64,000 bases of DNA from Phytophthora colocasiae (Eukaryota; Oomycota; Peronosporomycetes; Peronosporales; Peronosporaceae), in the NCBI GenBank assembly GCA_018806915.1, contig JAGKQI010000105.1:3472001-3536000 (forward strand). Direction: 5' to 3'. A program made the translations under genes and the position numbers. Every line of letters starts with the position of its first letter. The stretch's first letter is position 1. Of this stretch, positions 19,810 through 30,800 are shown one piece after another. A model generated the notes under the pieces. It saw only the letters and a program-made list of their open reading frames with translations. It searched no databases and was not told the origin of the DNA.

Positions 19810-21669
19810 ATGGAGACCCTACCAATAGCTCTACAGCGGGAGATTTGCTCGTTCGCTGCGGCGCCAGAGCTCATTCCTCACGAATTAGACGCAGATAATG
19901 CTATCCACTTCGCCACGCACTTAACAGAGCCTTCTACAAGAAATATGCGGCGTTTGGCACGCGTGTGTCGTTCCTGGAAGGATATTGTCACTAAAATTTG
20001 TGCGGAGCACGGAGCCACTCGCGCCTTAACGCTGAAATTCACTACAGGACAAGAACAAGAGCAGGAAACGAAGATACTTAAGCAATTATCTATAGATAAT
20101 AAGGGTGAAAAGGTGCTGGATCTAAGAATTATTATCACAGCTGAAAAGAGAGCTTTATGGTGGGATTTAGACGCCCACGGACAAACGCCAACTCCTGATC
20201 AAGCAGAAGCTGCAGCATTGGAACTTTCACAGTGGGTGGAGTGGAGAAATATATTGAAATTGTGTCCCAATCTCTTAAGGTTGGATTTAACGGAGGTGCC
20301 ACTACATCATCTGGCCATGGGGGACTTGCTGGATGCTGCATCTACGTACTGTAAGAAGGTGGAAGCGGTGATTCTACCCAAGAAAGACAGATTATATGCT
20401 GATGCAGTAGCAGATAATATCGACTTCGTATTCGGGAGGTTGTACGTGGCTTTGGAGAGGTGGCACGATGCTTCTGGAGGAAAAGGCTTGAGGCAGTTGA
20501 CGGTACCTTCCAGAAGTGAATTTGATCGAGAACGAACATCCACCGAGTTTTTGACTGCGGTGATGGAGTTTTGTCCAAGATTGGAGTACTTGAACGGGTG
20601 GAAGCGTACGTATCACGAAGGATCTAGACTTGTGGCGTCAGATGAAAGTTTGTGCGTCACTAGGGACGTTTGGAAAAAGTTCTGCAAGTCTTGCGTTGAT
20701 CTACGAGAGTTTAGCTGGGTTGTGGTGCCATTCTCGGATGAATTTTTCCTCCCTTTTGCACAGACGAAGCCGAATCTTACGCGTATGCAGTTGACGTATA
20801 ACACGCGGGCTCCATTTCGTATTCGTCGCAATGAATACACTACTGGCGGATTGAATGTTGCTATGGTTGGTTGTCCGGCCCTCCAGCATCTGGACGTTGT
20901 TCTTCATCGTCTACAGCCGTGTGACGCACTGATTTACCCGCAAATCGACGAAATGATCGACCCAGATGTGTTCAACGACGAGTTCCTCCTGTCGCTGACC
21001 ATCAATTGTCGTCAGCTTCGCTCATTGAGCATACGGGAGCTTGGGTCCGTTTCAAATACCCGCAAAGGAACTCTTGCTGGTGTTAACACGATCACAGATC
21101 GTGGGCTTGCTGCTTTGTGGCAAGCTCCACATCTCACTTCAATCGATATTCAAGACGTCAGGTGTTCTGCAGGTCCAATTCTTGATTTTTTCAAGACTGA
21201 TACGAATACTTGCCAACATCGTCGTGCCTACTTTCGAGAATTGGGTGTGTGCTTTGGCGAAGTGATACAGAATGTTCTCAACGATTTTGCAACTGAATCT
21301 GATGAAGATCCCTCGGATTCTCTAACTAAAACGCCGCGGATGATTTCGCTCTCTAGTCGACGTGGCTACGTGTTCGAACGTTCGTGGCTTGTGGAGATGG
21401 AACAGGCTATTCAAGCAAAGTTTAAACATGGAGAACTGCGTTTTGCTGTCTTCACTGTGAGCAAGGATACAGGACTTCACTCGAGAAGCAATCACTCTGT
21501 TGAGCAAGGAGCAATCGCTAAAATCTTGGCACGTGCGTGGATAAAAGGCGATGTTTTACGTATCGGACGCCTCGTGTTGTACACAAACGAATCAGCTCTC
21601 GACTTCCGCTTACAAAAAGCTCTTCGGAGCAGAACAAGCCACAGCAGTTCGTGGATCGTGATGGAATGA
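19810..21669 (+). CDS. F-box/LRR-like protein, paralogue 2 (619 aa)
   Basis: Tandem copy of the preceding gene in the same orientation. The F-box-like segment is at the very start (METLPIALQREICSF...VCRSWKDIV, residues 1-62), so the ~40-residue extension of paralogue 1 is absent. LRR-like units follow, including CPNLLRLDLTEV, LDAASTYCKKVEAVILP, CPRLEYLNGWKR and LREFSWVVVPFSDEFF. Single exon, intact. Its stop codon is only 40 bp from the convergent stop of the next gene, so their transcripts must overlap or nearly so. Confidence 0.7.
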   Translation: METLPIALQREICSFAAAPELIPHELDADNAIHFATHLTEPSTRNMRRLARVCRSWKDIVTKICAEHGATRALTLKFTTGQEQEQETKILKQLSIDNKGEKVLDLRIIITAEKRALWWDLDAHGQTPTPDQAEAAALELSQWVEWRNILKLCPNLLRLDLTEVPLHHLAMGDLLDAASTYCKKVEAVILPKKDRLYADAVADNIDFVFGRLYVALERWHDASGGKGLRQLTVPSRSEFDRERTSTEFLTAVMEFCPRLEYLNGWKRTYHEGSRLVASDESLCVTRDVWKKFCKSCVDLREFSWVVVPFSDEFFLPFAQTKPNLTRMQLTYNTRAPFRIRRNEYTTGGLNVAMVGCPALQHLDVVLHRLQPCDALIYPQIDEMIDPDVFNDEFLLSLTINCRQLRSLSIRELGSVSNTRKGTLAGVNTITDRGLAALWQAPHLTSIDIQDVRCSAGPILDFFKTDTNTCQHRRAYFRELGVCFGEVIQNVLNDFATESDEDPSDSLTKTPRMISLSSRRGYVFERSWLVEMEQAIQAKFKHGELRFAVFTVSKDTGLHSRSNHSVEQGAIAKILARAWIKGDVLRIGRLVLYTNESALDFRLQKALRSRTSHSSSWIVME

Positions 21670-21709
21670 ATGATGTAAATTCGATCGAGTGCTGTGCTTC
21701 CGCTGTATT

Positions 21710-22164
21710 TCAATAGAAATTATGTTTGTTGAGCCGTTCCTGTCGTTTCTGTCGGCGCTTCGCACGAGAACTCACCTTCTTGTGCACGTCAACGACCTGG
21801 TTCTCTTTGTGTGTACCCATTTTAGTTGCCACCTCTACAACTCCTCCATGTTTCTTACGAATCGCCATAACCAAAGCACTGTATCCCAGTTCTTTGAGTA
21901 ATTTTGTGTCCGGCATTTCACCCTCCAGTCCATTTTCTCTGGAAATGTTGCGAAGTTCCTATAACCAGTCGTTAATGCATTAATCCCATTCAAATTCGTT
22001 AAATAATCGATTTTTACCTTCAAGACGATGTTTAGGTTGCTCCAATCTTCGCTATTACTCGGAGTAGATAGTGTGCGAGCATGCAGGACGTTCAAAATGG
22101 GTCCTGCATTGAGATTTACGCCTGTACTTAGCGCCCGAAGCTGCCGCAAGCGTGCCAGCATCAT
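21710..22164 (-). CDS. Hypothetical two-exon protein, possibly mitochondrial (131 aa)
   Basis: Exon 1 is 22018-22164 and exon 2 is 21710-21958, with a 59-bp GT-AG intron. Both splice sites are in phase and the join keeps the frame open. The N-terminus (MMLARLRQLRALSTG) is Arg/Leu/Ser-rich without acidic residues, as in mitochondrial presequences. A central LKELGYSALVMAIRKKHGGVVEVATKMG block resembles short helical repeats with an HGG core seen in organellar proteins of algae and plants. The C-terminus is strongly basic. I do not recognise a named family. It is transcribed divergently from the ankyrin gene, start codons 83 bp apart. Confidence 0.6.
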
Positions 22165-22247
22165 GACCACAATTGGTTTGTGTTACTTTTACACAAGGTA
22201 TACATAAATCTGTGACGTGTGAGTATAATTTTTGCAGGAAGTTCGGC
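22165..22247. promoter_or_regulatory. 83-bp bidirectional promoter
   Basis: This is the whole space between the start codons of the minus-strand 131-aa gene and the plus-strand ankyrin gene. Both 5' UTRs and both core promoters must fit here, so coupled expression is likely (inference). No sharp initiator match is visible. Confidence 0.5.
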
Positions 22248-23091
22248 ATGGATGGATTTGTGGATTTAGTGGACGATCTGCTTGGTGTTCCAGATAAAAC
22301 AGTGGAGGTTGGTGACGCACCAGAGCAAAAAGTATCTGCGTTAGAGTTGGTGGTTGCAGGAGATGTCCATGGTCTGGCACAATTTTTAAAAGACAATTCA
22401 AAGTTTGCTATCAACGCTCGAGATCCGAAAACTGGAAGGTCGCTGCTACATGAAGCTTGTGCCAGAGGAGATATGGAGATTACCAAGCTTTTATTGCACA
22501 AGACGGACGCAGATGTAATGCTACGAACGATGCTGGTAAGATCGTTGTATTGATTCAAAATATTGTTGCACGTTTGTATTGAATTCGTGTTGCTTGCAGG
22601 GTCGGTGTACCCCGTTACACTTGGCCGTGACCAACAACTACCGCTCCATCGTATTTCTTCTTCTTAGTCATGGTGCAGAGGCATCTAGTCGAGATCGCTT
22701 TTCCTGCTCACCTATGCACTACGTCAAATCTCTGAGTGTCGCTAAGCTACTCGTTCAGTATGGGGGTAAAGTTCTCGACTACAATGCAGTACGTTCAGTT
22801 GTTCATACTTACGAGAAATGCACAACTTTCACTCAATTGTATATTGTGTAGAAGAGGAAACACGCTGTTGAAAGTGTATCCGGTTTTATGGAGTCCATCC
22901 GCAAAGATCAGAGTATACCTCCTTCTGAGCGTGAAGCAGCATTAGAGGACTTTAAAATCTTGGTAAAATACCTAGAAAAACAAGCAGAAGCAGAGTATCG
23001 AGTCAAGTTGGAGAGTTTGCGTCGAGTAAAGAAGCAAGGGAAAGAGAAAACAGCAGATTTAACAATTGCCATCCCTCACAGCAAGAAGTAA
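22248..23091 (+). CDS. Ankyrin-repeat protein (238 aa, three exons)
   Basis: Exons are 22248-22535, 22600-22788 and 22852-23091; introns of 64 and 63 bp have GT-AG ends and preserve the frame. The protein starts with an acidic segment (MDGFVDLVDDLLGVP). At least three ankyrin repeats follow (LELVVAGDVHGLAQFL, the GRSLLHEACARGDMEITKLLL repeat, and the CTPLHLAVTNNYRSIVFLLL repeat plus a degenerate one, PMHYVKSLSVAKLLVQYG). It ends in a Lys-rich helix probably forming a coiled coil. Ankyrin stacks bind partner proteins; the partner is not evident. The ATG at 22248 was chosen over an upstream GTG-initiated frame. Confidence 0.85.
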
Positions 23092-23133
23092 ACGTAGACT
23101 TTCAATAAATCCCCCAAGTTACCAGTCTTTTTC

Positions 23134-25557
23134 TTACTTTTCCTCAGCAGTTTCTTCTAGAACAATCTCCCTACGAACTTGTTGTCCTAAAACTTCAGGT
23201 TGCTTGATCGCCATTTGCTCTGTGAGGTAACGAAGTGTTGCTGGATTGAGCATCGCTCGCTCCTGGGCAGGAGTGATTCCTTTCATTTGACGGTGACGAG
23301 TAGCATGCGCGTCGCTCAATAGATGTGCTAGATCAATCCGACCGTGGCCTGGTACGCTGATACTTAACTGCGACTTGTCTTCCGTTTTTGTTCCAACTCT
23401 ATCGGCCATTCGTGAAGACATTGGGGCTGGTAAAGGCTGAGCCACTTCTCCATCTTCTTTCGGGGCGTCATTTTGAAACTCCGCTTCTTTCTGCTTTTGC
23501 TTCCTCGCCATCTTCTCACGCCTCTTTTTCTCTTTGCGTTTACGTAATTCTTCCTTTTGACGGGCCTTTTCCAACTCAAATACCAGCTCCAATCGCTTTC
23601 GCTCTTGATCGTGTTCCCGTGAAATACGCTCCAGAACACTCTCCATCTCTAACTAATAGTTGGAGTCAAATACGAATTAAATAACACGAAAACTCGACAA
23701 AAGACAATTTAGCAATCTTACCATTTCTGTAGCGTCCGGCTCGATTCTCAGCTCGAAGGTAGCGTCCATCTGCGAAGAAGCTTGGTCTAAGGTTGGAACT
23801 TCATTCGAATAGTATCCGTCTTCTGTGGATGTCTCCTCCCATGCTTTTGCCTCCGATTGTTGCGCTGTTGATCCATTAGCTTCCCCACTCCAAATTTCTC
23901 CAGATGGCGCTGCCGGACTATTGTCTTCTAACCCAGGGACCTGAAATTCACTGTTGATATCGTAGTAACCAGCCGAGGGAGACTCCCAAACGCTTTCCTT
24001 AGATACAGAGTTGACATAGTAGAAAGCTTGAGAGGCTTCATCCCAAACTTGCGTCCAGTAGCCTTCATCACGTGGACCTGCAAGATGTTCTTGGATTTGG
24101 CTTTGCGTTCGAAGCTGTTCGGATTCCAGTAGCAACCACTCTAGCATCAGAGGAATTAAGGATTCATCCTTCTCGTGGATTTGCGTGAAGATGAATGTCG
24201 CTATTTCTTTTTCTTGTGAAACCAGATCTTGCTTGTAGTGGACCTTTTCCTTGAGATAGAGATAGCTAGATAGAAATGTAGGTTAGTACGTCGACCCTCC
24301 CGTATAATATCGCAGCTCTTACATCGTGTCCATTTGCTGTTGAGAGATGCCTTCGAATTTGAAGCAGCGCGATTTCACATCTTTCAATCGCTCACCGATT
24401 GTTTCGATATGCGCAAAGAGGCTAGCTAGCTCTTCTTCTGCCGATAAAGTTTGATCCTCCGTTTGTTCGTCTTGATTCACAATTTCAGCTGCAAGGTTGA
24501 GCATTTGCTTCTTCATCTGGATATTGGCATCGGCGACTCGCTGTGCTACAAGAAGATCCACTTTGAACCTCTGCCAGCAACAGAATAGTGAATCTTTGAT
24601 GAATCTTCAGAGTTAATATCCATAGTTCATTTACCTCTCGGATGAGGATCCTCTCCAGTTCTTGCATACGAGAGTCCTCTTGAACCTCCGAGTCCTCTTC
24701 TGCGCTGTTTTTTGTTTCTGCCTTCGCTTCGATCTCCTTAGCTGAACACACGTGTACAAGTTTATAAGTTAGAGTATGATATCGTAAGTAGTGTTACAGT
24801 AACTGTTCCGTACCTTCCTCCACTGTTTCTTCAACAACAGCCTCTGTTTCAGCAGGGGAAGCTGCTTGACTCATTTGCACAAAAGCTTCAGCCCATGGAA
24901 GCCAAGTCGCTTCTGATTCATCTAATCGACCTCTGGCCTGAAGAAATATAAAGCATTGTTAAAATACACTCTTTGAAACCAAATAAGCGCTCAAACGTAC
25001 ATGGGCTTCTAGGATTGATCTCGCAATTGCCTCCTGTAGTGCCCATTCCGAAATCTCCATGTTCCCAGTTGAAGTGGAATCATACCCAACAACTGCACAA
25101 ATAATAGTCAAACTGTTAAATCTTACTTCATAATCATGTAATTCATGTAATACAGCAAGGTCTCACTTTGTTTCTCAGCTGCGTACTCGCTGATCCTCGA
25201 GTAAAAAGCGTCATAGTTGTCGAATGTAAGAAGTGTCTGGATACAAAATCTCTTTTCGGTCGACAATGCCGACTCATATTTCAGATTCTCTCGAATTGCC
25301 TCCACTAAATCTTCTCCAGAGCATCCTAAATCGCTGACAACTGCTTCCAACATCCTCTCAATACGGTCTTTGAAGGCCATGAACGAGTCATACTGTTCCA
25401 AACTGTAGCCATTTACTCCCCCTTGCGATTTCGGATCCTCCGGATCCGGTAGAAAGCGCTTATAATGCGTCTCCAAGAAATGAGTCACTGCATCGCGCCA
25501 CTTACTCCCTTGTATGTATTCAGCCACTGCATCCACGAGAAATCCCTTCTCGCCCAT
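23134..25557 (-). CDS. BART-domain, coiled-coil and WW protein, CFAP36-like N-terminus (672 aa)
   Basis: Seven exons: 25167-25557, 25001-25092, 24814-24937, 24635-24741, 24323-24570, 23722-24265 and 23134-23646. All junctions are GT-AG with compatible phases. Exon 1 encodes a BART domain (DAVAEYIQGSKWRDAVTHFL ... GYSLEQYDSFMAFKDRIE), as in ARL2-binding protein and the cilia protein CFAP36/CCDC104, where it binds ARL2/ARL3-type GTPases. Helical charged stretches follow. A WW domain in exon 6 (YWTQVWDEASQAFYYVN...VWESP) should bind Pro-rich ligands, and exon 7 is a long Arg/Lys/Glu helix. A ciliary role is inferred from the BART domain only. Confidence 0.85.
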
Positions 25558-25690
25558 ACTACAGCTCCACTAACAACCTTTTTTCGCGTCGTTTCATGAT
25601 ATATGGCTACATCGTATTTAATGAAATCCAAACTAATATAACCAATCAGAAATCGAGCATCCATTACAGTATGCGACTAACGTAGCCATC
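25558..25690. promoter_or_regulatory. 133-bp bidirectional promoter
   Basis: This is the space between the divergent start codons of the BART/WW gene and the DUF726 gene. It is AT-rich in the middle (ATATATGG, TATTTAATG). CCATTAC at about 25659 loosely resembles the core of an initiator for the plus-strand gene. Confidence 0.45.
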
Positions 25691-27775
25691 ATGAAGAAGT
25701 TCTTAGCACGTCATTCACCGGCTTCCCGTGGGGCGTCGCGACAGTCCGAGGACCTCGCCACATCCCCAAGTGCTTCTTCTCCCCCAATTGCCTTAGAATA
25801 CGCAATGGATTTCCTCTCCGAGTCACAGAAGCGCGGTGTTGCGGGCCTCTGCGCGTGCCTACTTCCAGCCGTAACAGATGGTTCCATCGATCTTATTTGG
25901 TCCAAAGAGTTCCTTAAACTGTTAGTGGAACACTTTGTCGGTCTAACAAGTGCCCAAACGGAGGCTTATTTGCCTATTTTAACCTCCAGGAAGTTGGAAT
26001 TGGCTCAAAAAGCCCATGAACCATCTTCTGCTACAGTTGCGGAATTGGATCCAGCGCCTTTTTTGGCTCTTGTGGTGCCTGAAAATGGGTCTTCAGGTGG
26101 ATTTAAGCGCTGGACCAGGAAGATGAAGCACCGAGCCAGAAAGGAGGACGCTTTGGTGTCTTCAGAACTTGTCACTATTGAGACTTTTCGACTGGAAATT
26201 GTCAAGAGATTATTGTGGTTCACTGTGAAAAGTGTGGGTTATGATGCCAGAGCCCGAACTCTGTTACGACGTCTTGTATTGGCCATGGAACTGGACTGGA
26301 TCGATGTCACTCGAGAAGAAATTGACATTGGCCAAACTCTTTATGCAGAAGCTACTGCGATGCCATTGGACAAAGTGGCGGCAAAACCTAAAATTTGGGA
26401 CTGGAAACGAAATGCTGCTATTGGAGCTGCAGCTGTCACTGGAGGTGCTTTATTGGCGGTGACGGGAGGGTTAGCTGCTCCTGCAATTGCTGCGAGTTTA
26501 ACAGCTTTAGGAGGTGCAGGAGTTACAATTGGAGCTGCAGTGGGATCAGCTGCTGGAGTTACAGCTACTACTGTACTATTTGGTACTGCAGGAGCTGGAG
26601 TTATGGGCATGAAGGCAGATACAAGGACGAGAGGAGTACACGACTTCAGTTTCGATCTGGTATCGGCGGGTGATGGCATGAATGTGTACATTTGTGTGTC
26701 GGGGTGGTTGGATGATGATGATCCACCCGTGAGGGGATTCCGTCGAGCTTGGGGGGATAGTCGCGAGTACTTACGTGCATTTTACAGACAGAAAAACCCG
26801 GAGAAAGTGGATCAGGTGGACCAAGTTATGGATCGCTATAAAGGACGGGAGGACGAGTTCTTCGCGATTTTACGTCGTACGTATAGCATTGAAGCTGGGA
26901 ACTCGGAGAATGATCCTCTGGGAATCGCAGATCTGTCTAAGATGGCGGTAGCAGACCAGGATACCCGCTACAGTGACTTTACGAGCTTAAATAGCGACTC
27001 TAACGCCATTTCGAGCACCACTGAAAGGACTTCTGCCACTACTAGTTCGGTATGGGAGTTAGGAACGAAACACGAACCACTACGCGCCTGGAGATGGAAA
27101 GACCGATTCCCTCAAGGTGACCAATACTGCCTTATGTGGGAGGAAGCTGGACTCCGTCGGTTTGGTAAATCGATGCGCACTTTTGCAGCTGAACAGGTTT
27201 CAACGTACGCGACCACGGAGATCGTCAAGTATACTGCGTTAGCTGCGTTGTTCGCAGCGGTGGCTATCCCACGAGTGATTCTCCGACTGGCTGATATCAT
27301 CGACAATGCCTGGACAGTGACGATGAATGCTGCGGATACTTCGGGGAAATTACTGGCGGAAGCTCTGCGCAAGCGTGAACAAGGTCTCCGCCCGGTAACT
27401 CTGATTGGGTATGGCATGGGCGCTCGGTTGATCTTCTCGTGCTTGAAAGAACTCGCCAAAGGTGAGACACTGAACGAGTCGTGTGGGATCGTAGAAAACG
27501 CTGTTCTACTTGGTTCTCCTGTTCCAATGGCACGCGATGACTGGGCCAATGCGCGTCGTGTAGTTTCTGGACGACTGATCAACGGGTACTCAGATAAAGA
27601 CTGGATGCTGGGGGTTATGTACCGATACCAGGGCTGGGCTCTTAACTCTGCAGGCATCGCACCTATCGACATTGCTGGCGTCGAAAACGTGGACTTGTCG
27701 GAAATTATTGGCGGCCACTTGGAGTACAAGAGTAAGATCGGTGCTATCATGGACTTGCTGCAGCTGGAAGGCTAA
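25691..27775 (+). CDS. DUF726 / TMCO4-like membrane hydrolase (694 aa)
   Basis: Single exon. The protein has a long N-terminal region and then a Gly/Ala-rich hydrophobic stretch at about residues 240-315 (AAIGAAAVTGGALLAV...) that should enter a membrane. The C-terminal half is an alpha/beta-hydrolase-like domain characteristic of DUF726: PVTLIGYGMGARLIFSCL near residue 573, then VLLGSPVP, RLINGYSDKDWML, YRYQGWALNSAG and the terminal GHLEYK. The nucleophile-elbow position reads Gly-Tyr-Gly-Met-Gly, that is Gly where a Ser would be needed, so catalysis is doubtful. Yeast and animal relatives sit in the secretory pathway. A substrate cannot be named. Confidence 0.85.
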   Translation: MKKFLARHSPASRGASRQSEDLATSPSASSPPIALEYAMDFLSESQKRGVAGLCACLLPAVTDGSIDLIWSKEFLKLLVEHFVGLTSAQTEAYLPILTSRKLELAQKAHEPSSATVAELDPAPFLALVVPENGSSGGFKRWTRKMKHRARKEDALVSSELVTIETFRLEIVKRLLWFTVKSVGYDARARTLLRRLVLAMELDWIDVTREEIDIGQTLYAEATAMPLDKVAAKPKIWDWKRNAAIGAAAVTGGALLAVTGGLAAPAIAASLTALGGAGVTIGAAVGSAAGVTATTVLFGTAGAGVMGMKADTRTRGVHDFSFDLVSAGDGMNVYICVSGWLDDDDPPVRGFRRAWGDSREYLRAFYRQKNPEKVDQVDQVMDRYKGREDEFFAILRRTYSIEAGNSENDPLGIADLSKMAVADQDTRYSDFTSLNSDSNAISSTTERTSATTSSVWELGTKHEPLRAWRWKDRFPQGDQYCLMWEEAGLRRFGKSMRTFAAEQVSTYATTEIVKYTALAALFAAVAIPRVILRLADIIDNAWTVTMNAADTSGKLLAEALRKREQGLRPVTLIGYGMGARLIFSCLKELAKGETLNESCGIVENAVLLGSPVPMARDDWANARRVVSGRLINGYSDKDWMLGVMYRYQGWALNSAGIAPIDIAGVENVDLSEIIGGHLEYKSKIGAIMDLLQLEG

Positions 27776-27847
27776 ATCGATCTGGAAGTGGCTTCAAAAT
27801 CTCGTTGTACGTAACATTTACTTTTAAAATTGATTTGCAAAACCTTG

Positions 27848-30800
27848 TTATCGTTTGTCTTTCGTCTGCAGACTTCTGTGCGCGAATTTCTGGATGTGAC
27901 GATATAACTCATCCTGTTTCTTCTTGGCATAGTTGATCTGCTTGATGAGAGCGGACGCTTTCCTCCGATAGAAGTTGATTTGATCCAGTGCTTCCAGTGT
28001 TTGCTCGGCCTGGATCCGATTGGGTCGTAGTCGTGCTGACATCTTGGTTCGCATCTTCTTCGTTGTGATTTGGCGACTAAGTGGACCTGTTACCTTGGAG
28101 TTGGATGGGAAAATACTGTTAAAGTTAACCAAGGGTGGCATACATCGAACTGGAATCCTCTCGGGTCTGTGGGGCTTTGGAAAGAGGCTCAAACATCCTG
28201 CTGTGGTAGGTACATTGTCGATTGTGGACATGGGAAAACTGGTACGACGACTGCCGGTGGCTGCTGATCGAGGTGGCAGCCCCTCACGTTGGATATTTAC
28301 TGTGTAATAGCGCAGGACACTGCCCTTGCGGTTAAATAAACGGGTGATGTACGACAAGTGGGTGATGGCCAAGCTCAAATCGTTGTTCTCGACTGCGATT
28401 GTTCCCCGAATAAACTCAATCCGACTTCGCAGTAGAATCGTGTCCAGTTCGGACAAGTCGTTCACTCTAGGGTGTGTGTTAAGGATCTTACTGGATGTGT
28501 GCATGCAATCCTCAGCGAACCCCAACTCGTTCGCCTCCATTGATCCTTCAGCAGCGAGATAATACGCTTCCACCGCATCTTTTGGGCTGTCGGACTGGGA
28601 AAGATGATAACCTAGCAAAGCGTATTGCTGGTAAGGCATCGGACGAATAGCTGCAGCTGTTTTACTGGGGATTTCAGTGACTAAATTTCCTGTTGAATTG
28701 AAGGAGCCCACAGTTGTAAGAGAAGGAGAAGTGGGTGAGTCCCGACCAGGTGTCGTTGCAGCATTTCGAAGCCATTCAGCGTACAAACCATGAAGAACTT
28801 TACGTTGTGAAGGCAGCATCGTATCGTACACTACCAGTCGCATCTCTTCCGTATTGAAGAAGAACAATTTGTTCTGGGCATCAATCGTTAACAGCGTCTT
28901 CTCACACGGTACTAGACTTTCACGAACTTGACGGAGCAATGACACCTCCGTCGTTGGCTTCGGGACTTTGAGGCGAATGCCACTCATCTCATTCATACTT
29001 CCGTCGGAATAGGAATTGGACAATAAGCTCAAGACGCCGTTGACCATTCGCTCCTCGCTCGGTTGTGGATTGATACTCAAAAGCTTCAACGCAGTTTGGG
29101 CCAGCGCATCCAGTGAACCGACGATGGACATGACACGAGCTCGAATATGCTGTGGCACCAGTGTATCCATTTCATCCAAGTCTTTCAAGATCACGATATT
29201 GTTGCTCTCTGGTTCGACGACGATGTATTTGGCATCCAGCATGAAGCTTACAAGTTTCACAAGAGATCCTGGATTCCCTTCTGTCCGCTCGAACACAAAT
29301 TTGAGCACTTGTGTATCCATAATGGTGATATGGTACATTTGGCACAAGAAGAGACTTGTCTCTTGATATGTAAAGCGATTCAGTTGGCGGGTATCGACAC
29401 TTGGCAGACTCATTACCAGCGCCAGAAGCATTGATCTCGCACTTGCTGTATGCTTGGATAGACCTCGTACAGTGATTAAGAAATAAACGTGAGGCAGTTC
29501 TTCTAGTACTTTCAGTACTAGGCTCAAACTTCGATTATCCATCCATTGAGCATCATCAAACACCAGCATGATAGGCTTTCCAGCGCTGACCACGGAGATC
29601 ATAGCGAATAAAACTTGTCGAAACGATTTCAACGTTCCTTCTCCTTTGTCAACACTGGACTCTGTACTTGTGTCTTCGTACGATGGAAACCAGTTGTGTA
29701 ATGACTTCAAAGTCTCTTTAGTAACTTGTTGATGCAGCAGCAGATAGTCTAGTACCGTGATTCGTTGAGCGTTTGGAGATGTTGCATCTGCAGGATTTAG
29801 TTGTCCACTAAAGCTGTTGTCAGGGTCCACCTCATTGTTCTCCTCGTGGGTTGTCAAGGTGCTTGTTCGAGAGGATCTTCCATGTTGACTAGGTCGAGGT
29901 ACAGTCAAAGAAGCTCCTGCAGAATCTGCACTTTGACTGATACCTGCCACGTCGATACTTGGCAATGAAGCTTTACTCTGCGAAGACTTGACTGTAACCA
30001 TCGCCAACGCTTTCGCGATTCCTCTCCACGCGTGAAAATCCACAGCCGTATCCATACTATCGCCGTTTCCTTTGAAACAGCGTAAAGAATGCCTCTGTAT
30101 CACATGGTTGATCAGCATTGTCTTGCCTGTACCGCTATCACCACAAACGACCAACGCTCGATGGGAATCCCCATCGCTAATGCTGGATTTTGGAACGGAA
30201 CCGAAAAGCGGTACTGCGTCTAGAATTTCACTGCAATTGTACGGAGCTGGACATGTCTCCTCTACTGAAAAGGCTTCAGAAGCTGGTGAATAGTGTTGGA
30301 CAGGGAATACTTGGATTGGTGCAGTCTTCCCTTTCACTCGCATTTCCATCATATCTCGAAAGCGGATTGAGTCCTTCGTCTCCTTACGAGTACGATCGTC
30401 GCAGTAGATTTCACCCACAGGGGCGGCGGACATCAAGCGAGCTGCTAAATTGATGGATTCACCGACCACAGCGTATTCAGCACGAGCTATGCTACCAACT
30501 GAACCACAAAACACAGACCCCGTTGTAACTCTAAGAAAAAATGTTAGTTATCGCCATGAAATATTACCTTTCAGCTTTACGTACCCGATAGAAGCCTTCA
30601 CTCCACTTTCGAGGACGTAGGATGCGAATTTTATACCTCGAAAAGCTAGATAGAAGTTAGTCTTTGAGAGCTCCACCATCGATAAACTACTCACAATTAT
30701 TTTCGTGAAAAAATGGTGGGAGACCAATGGCGACAATAGCAACCGCTCCTTTATCATCGATGACAAATTGGCGTAACATTCCCTGTGCTTTGTAAGCACA

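Noticed and set aside
27112..27750. A 212-residue minus-strand frame opposite the DUF726 gene
   Set aside because: It lies wholly inside the well-supported plus-strand hydrolase domain, has no domain of its own and an antisense-type composition.
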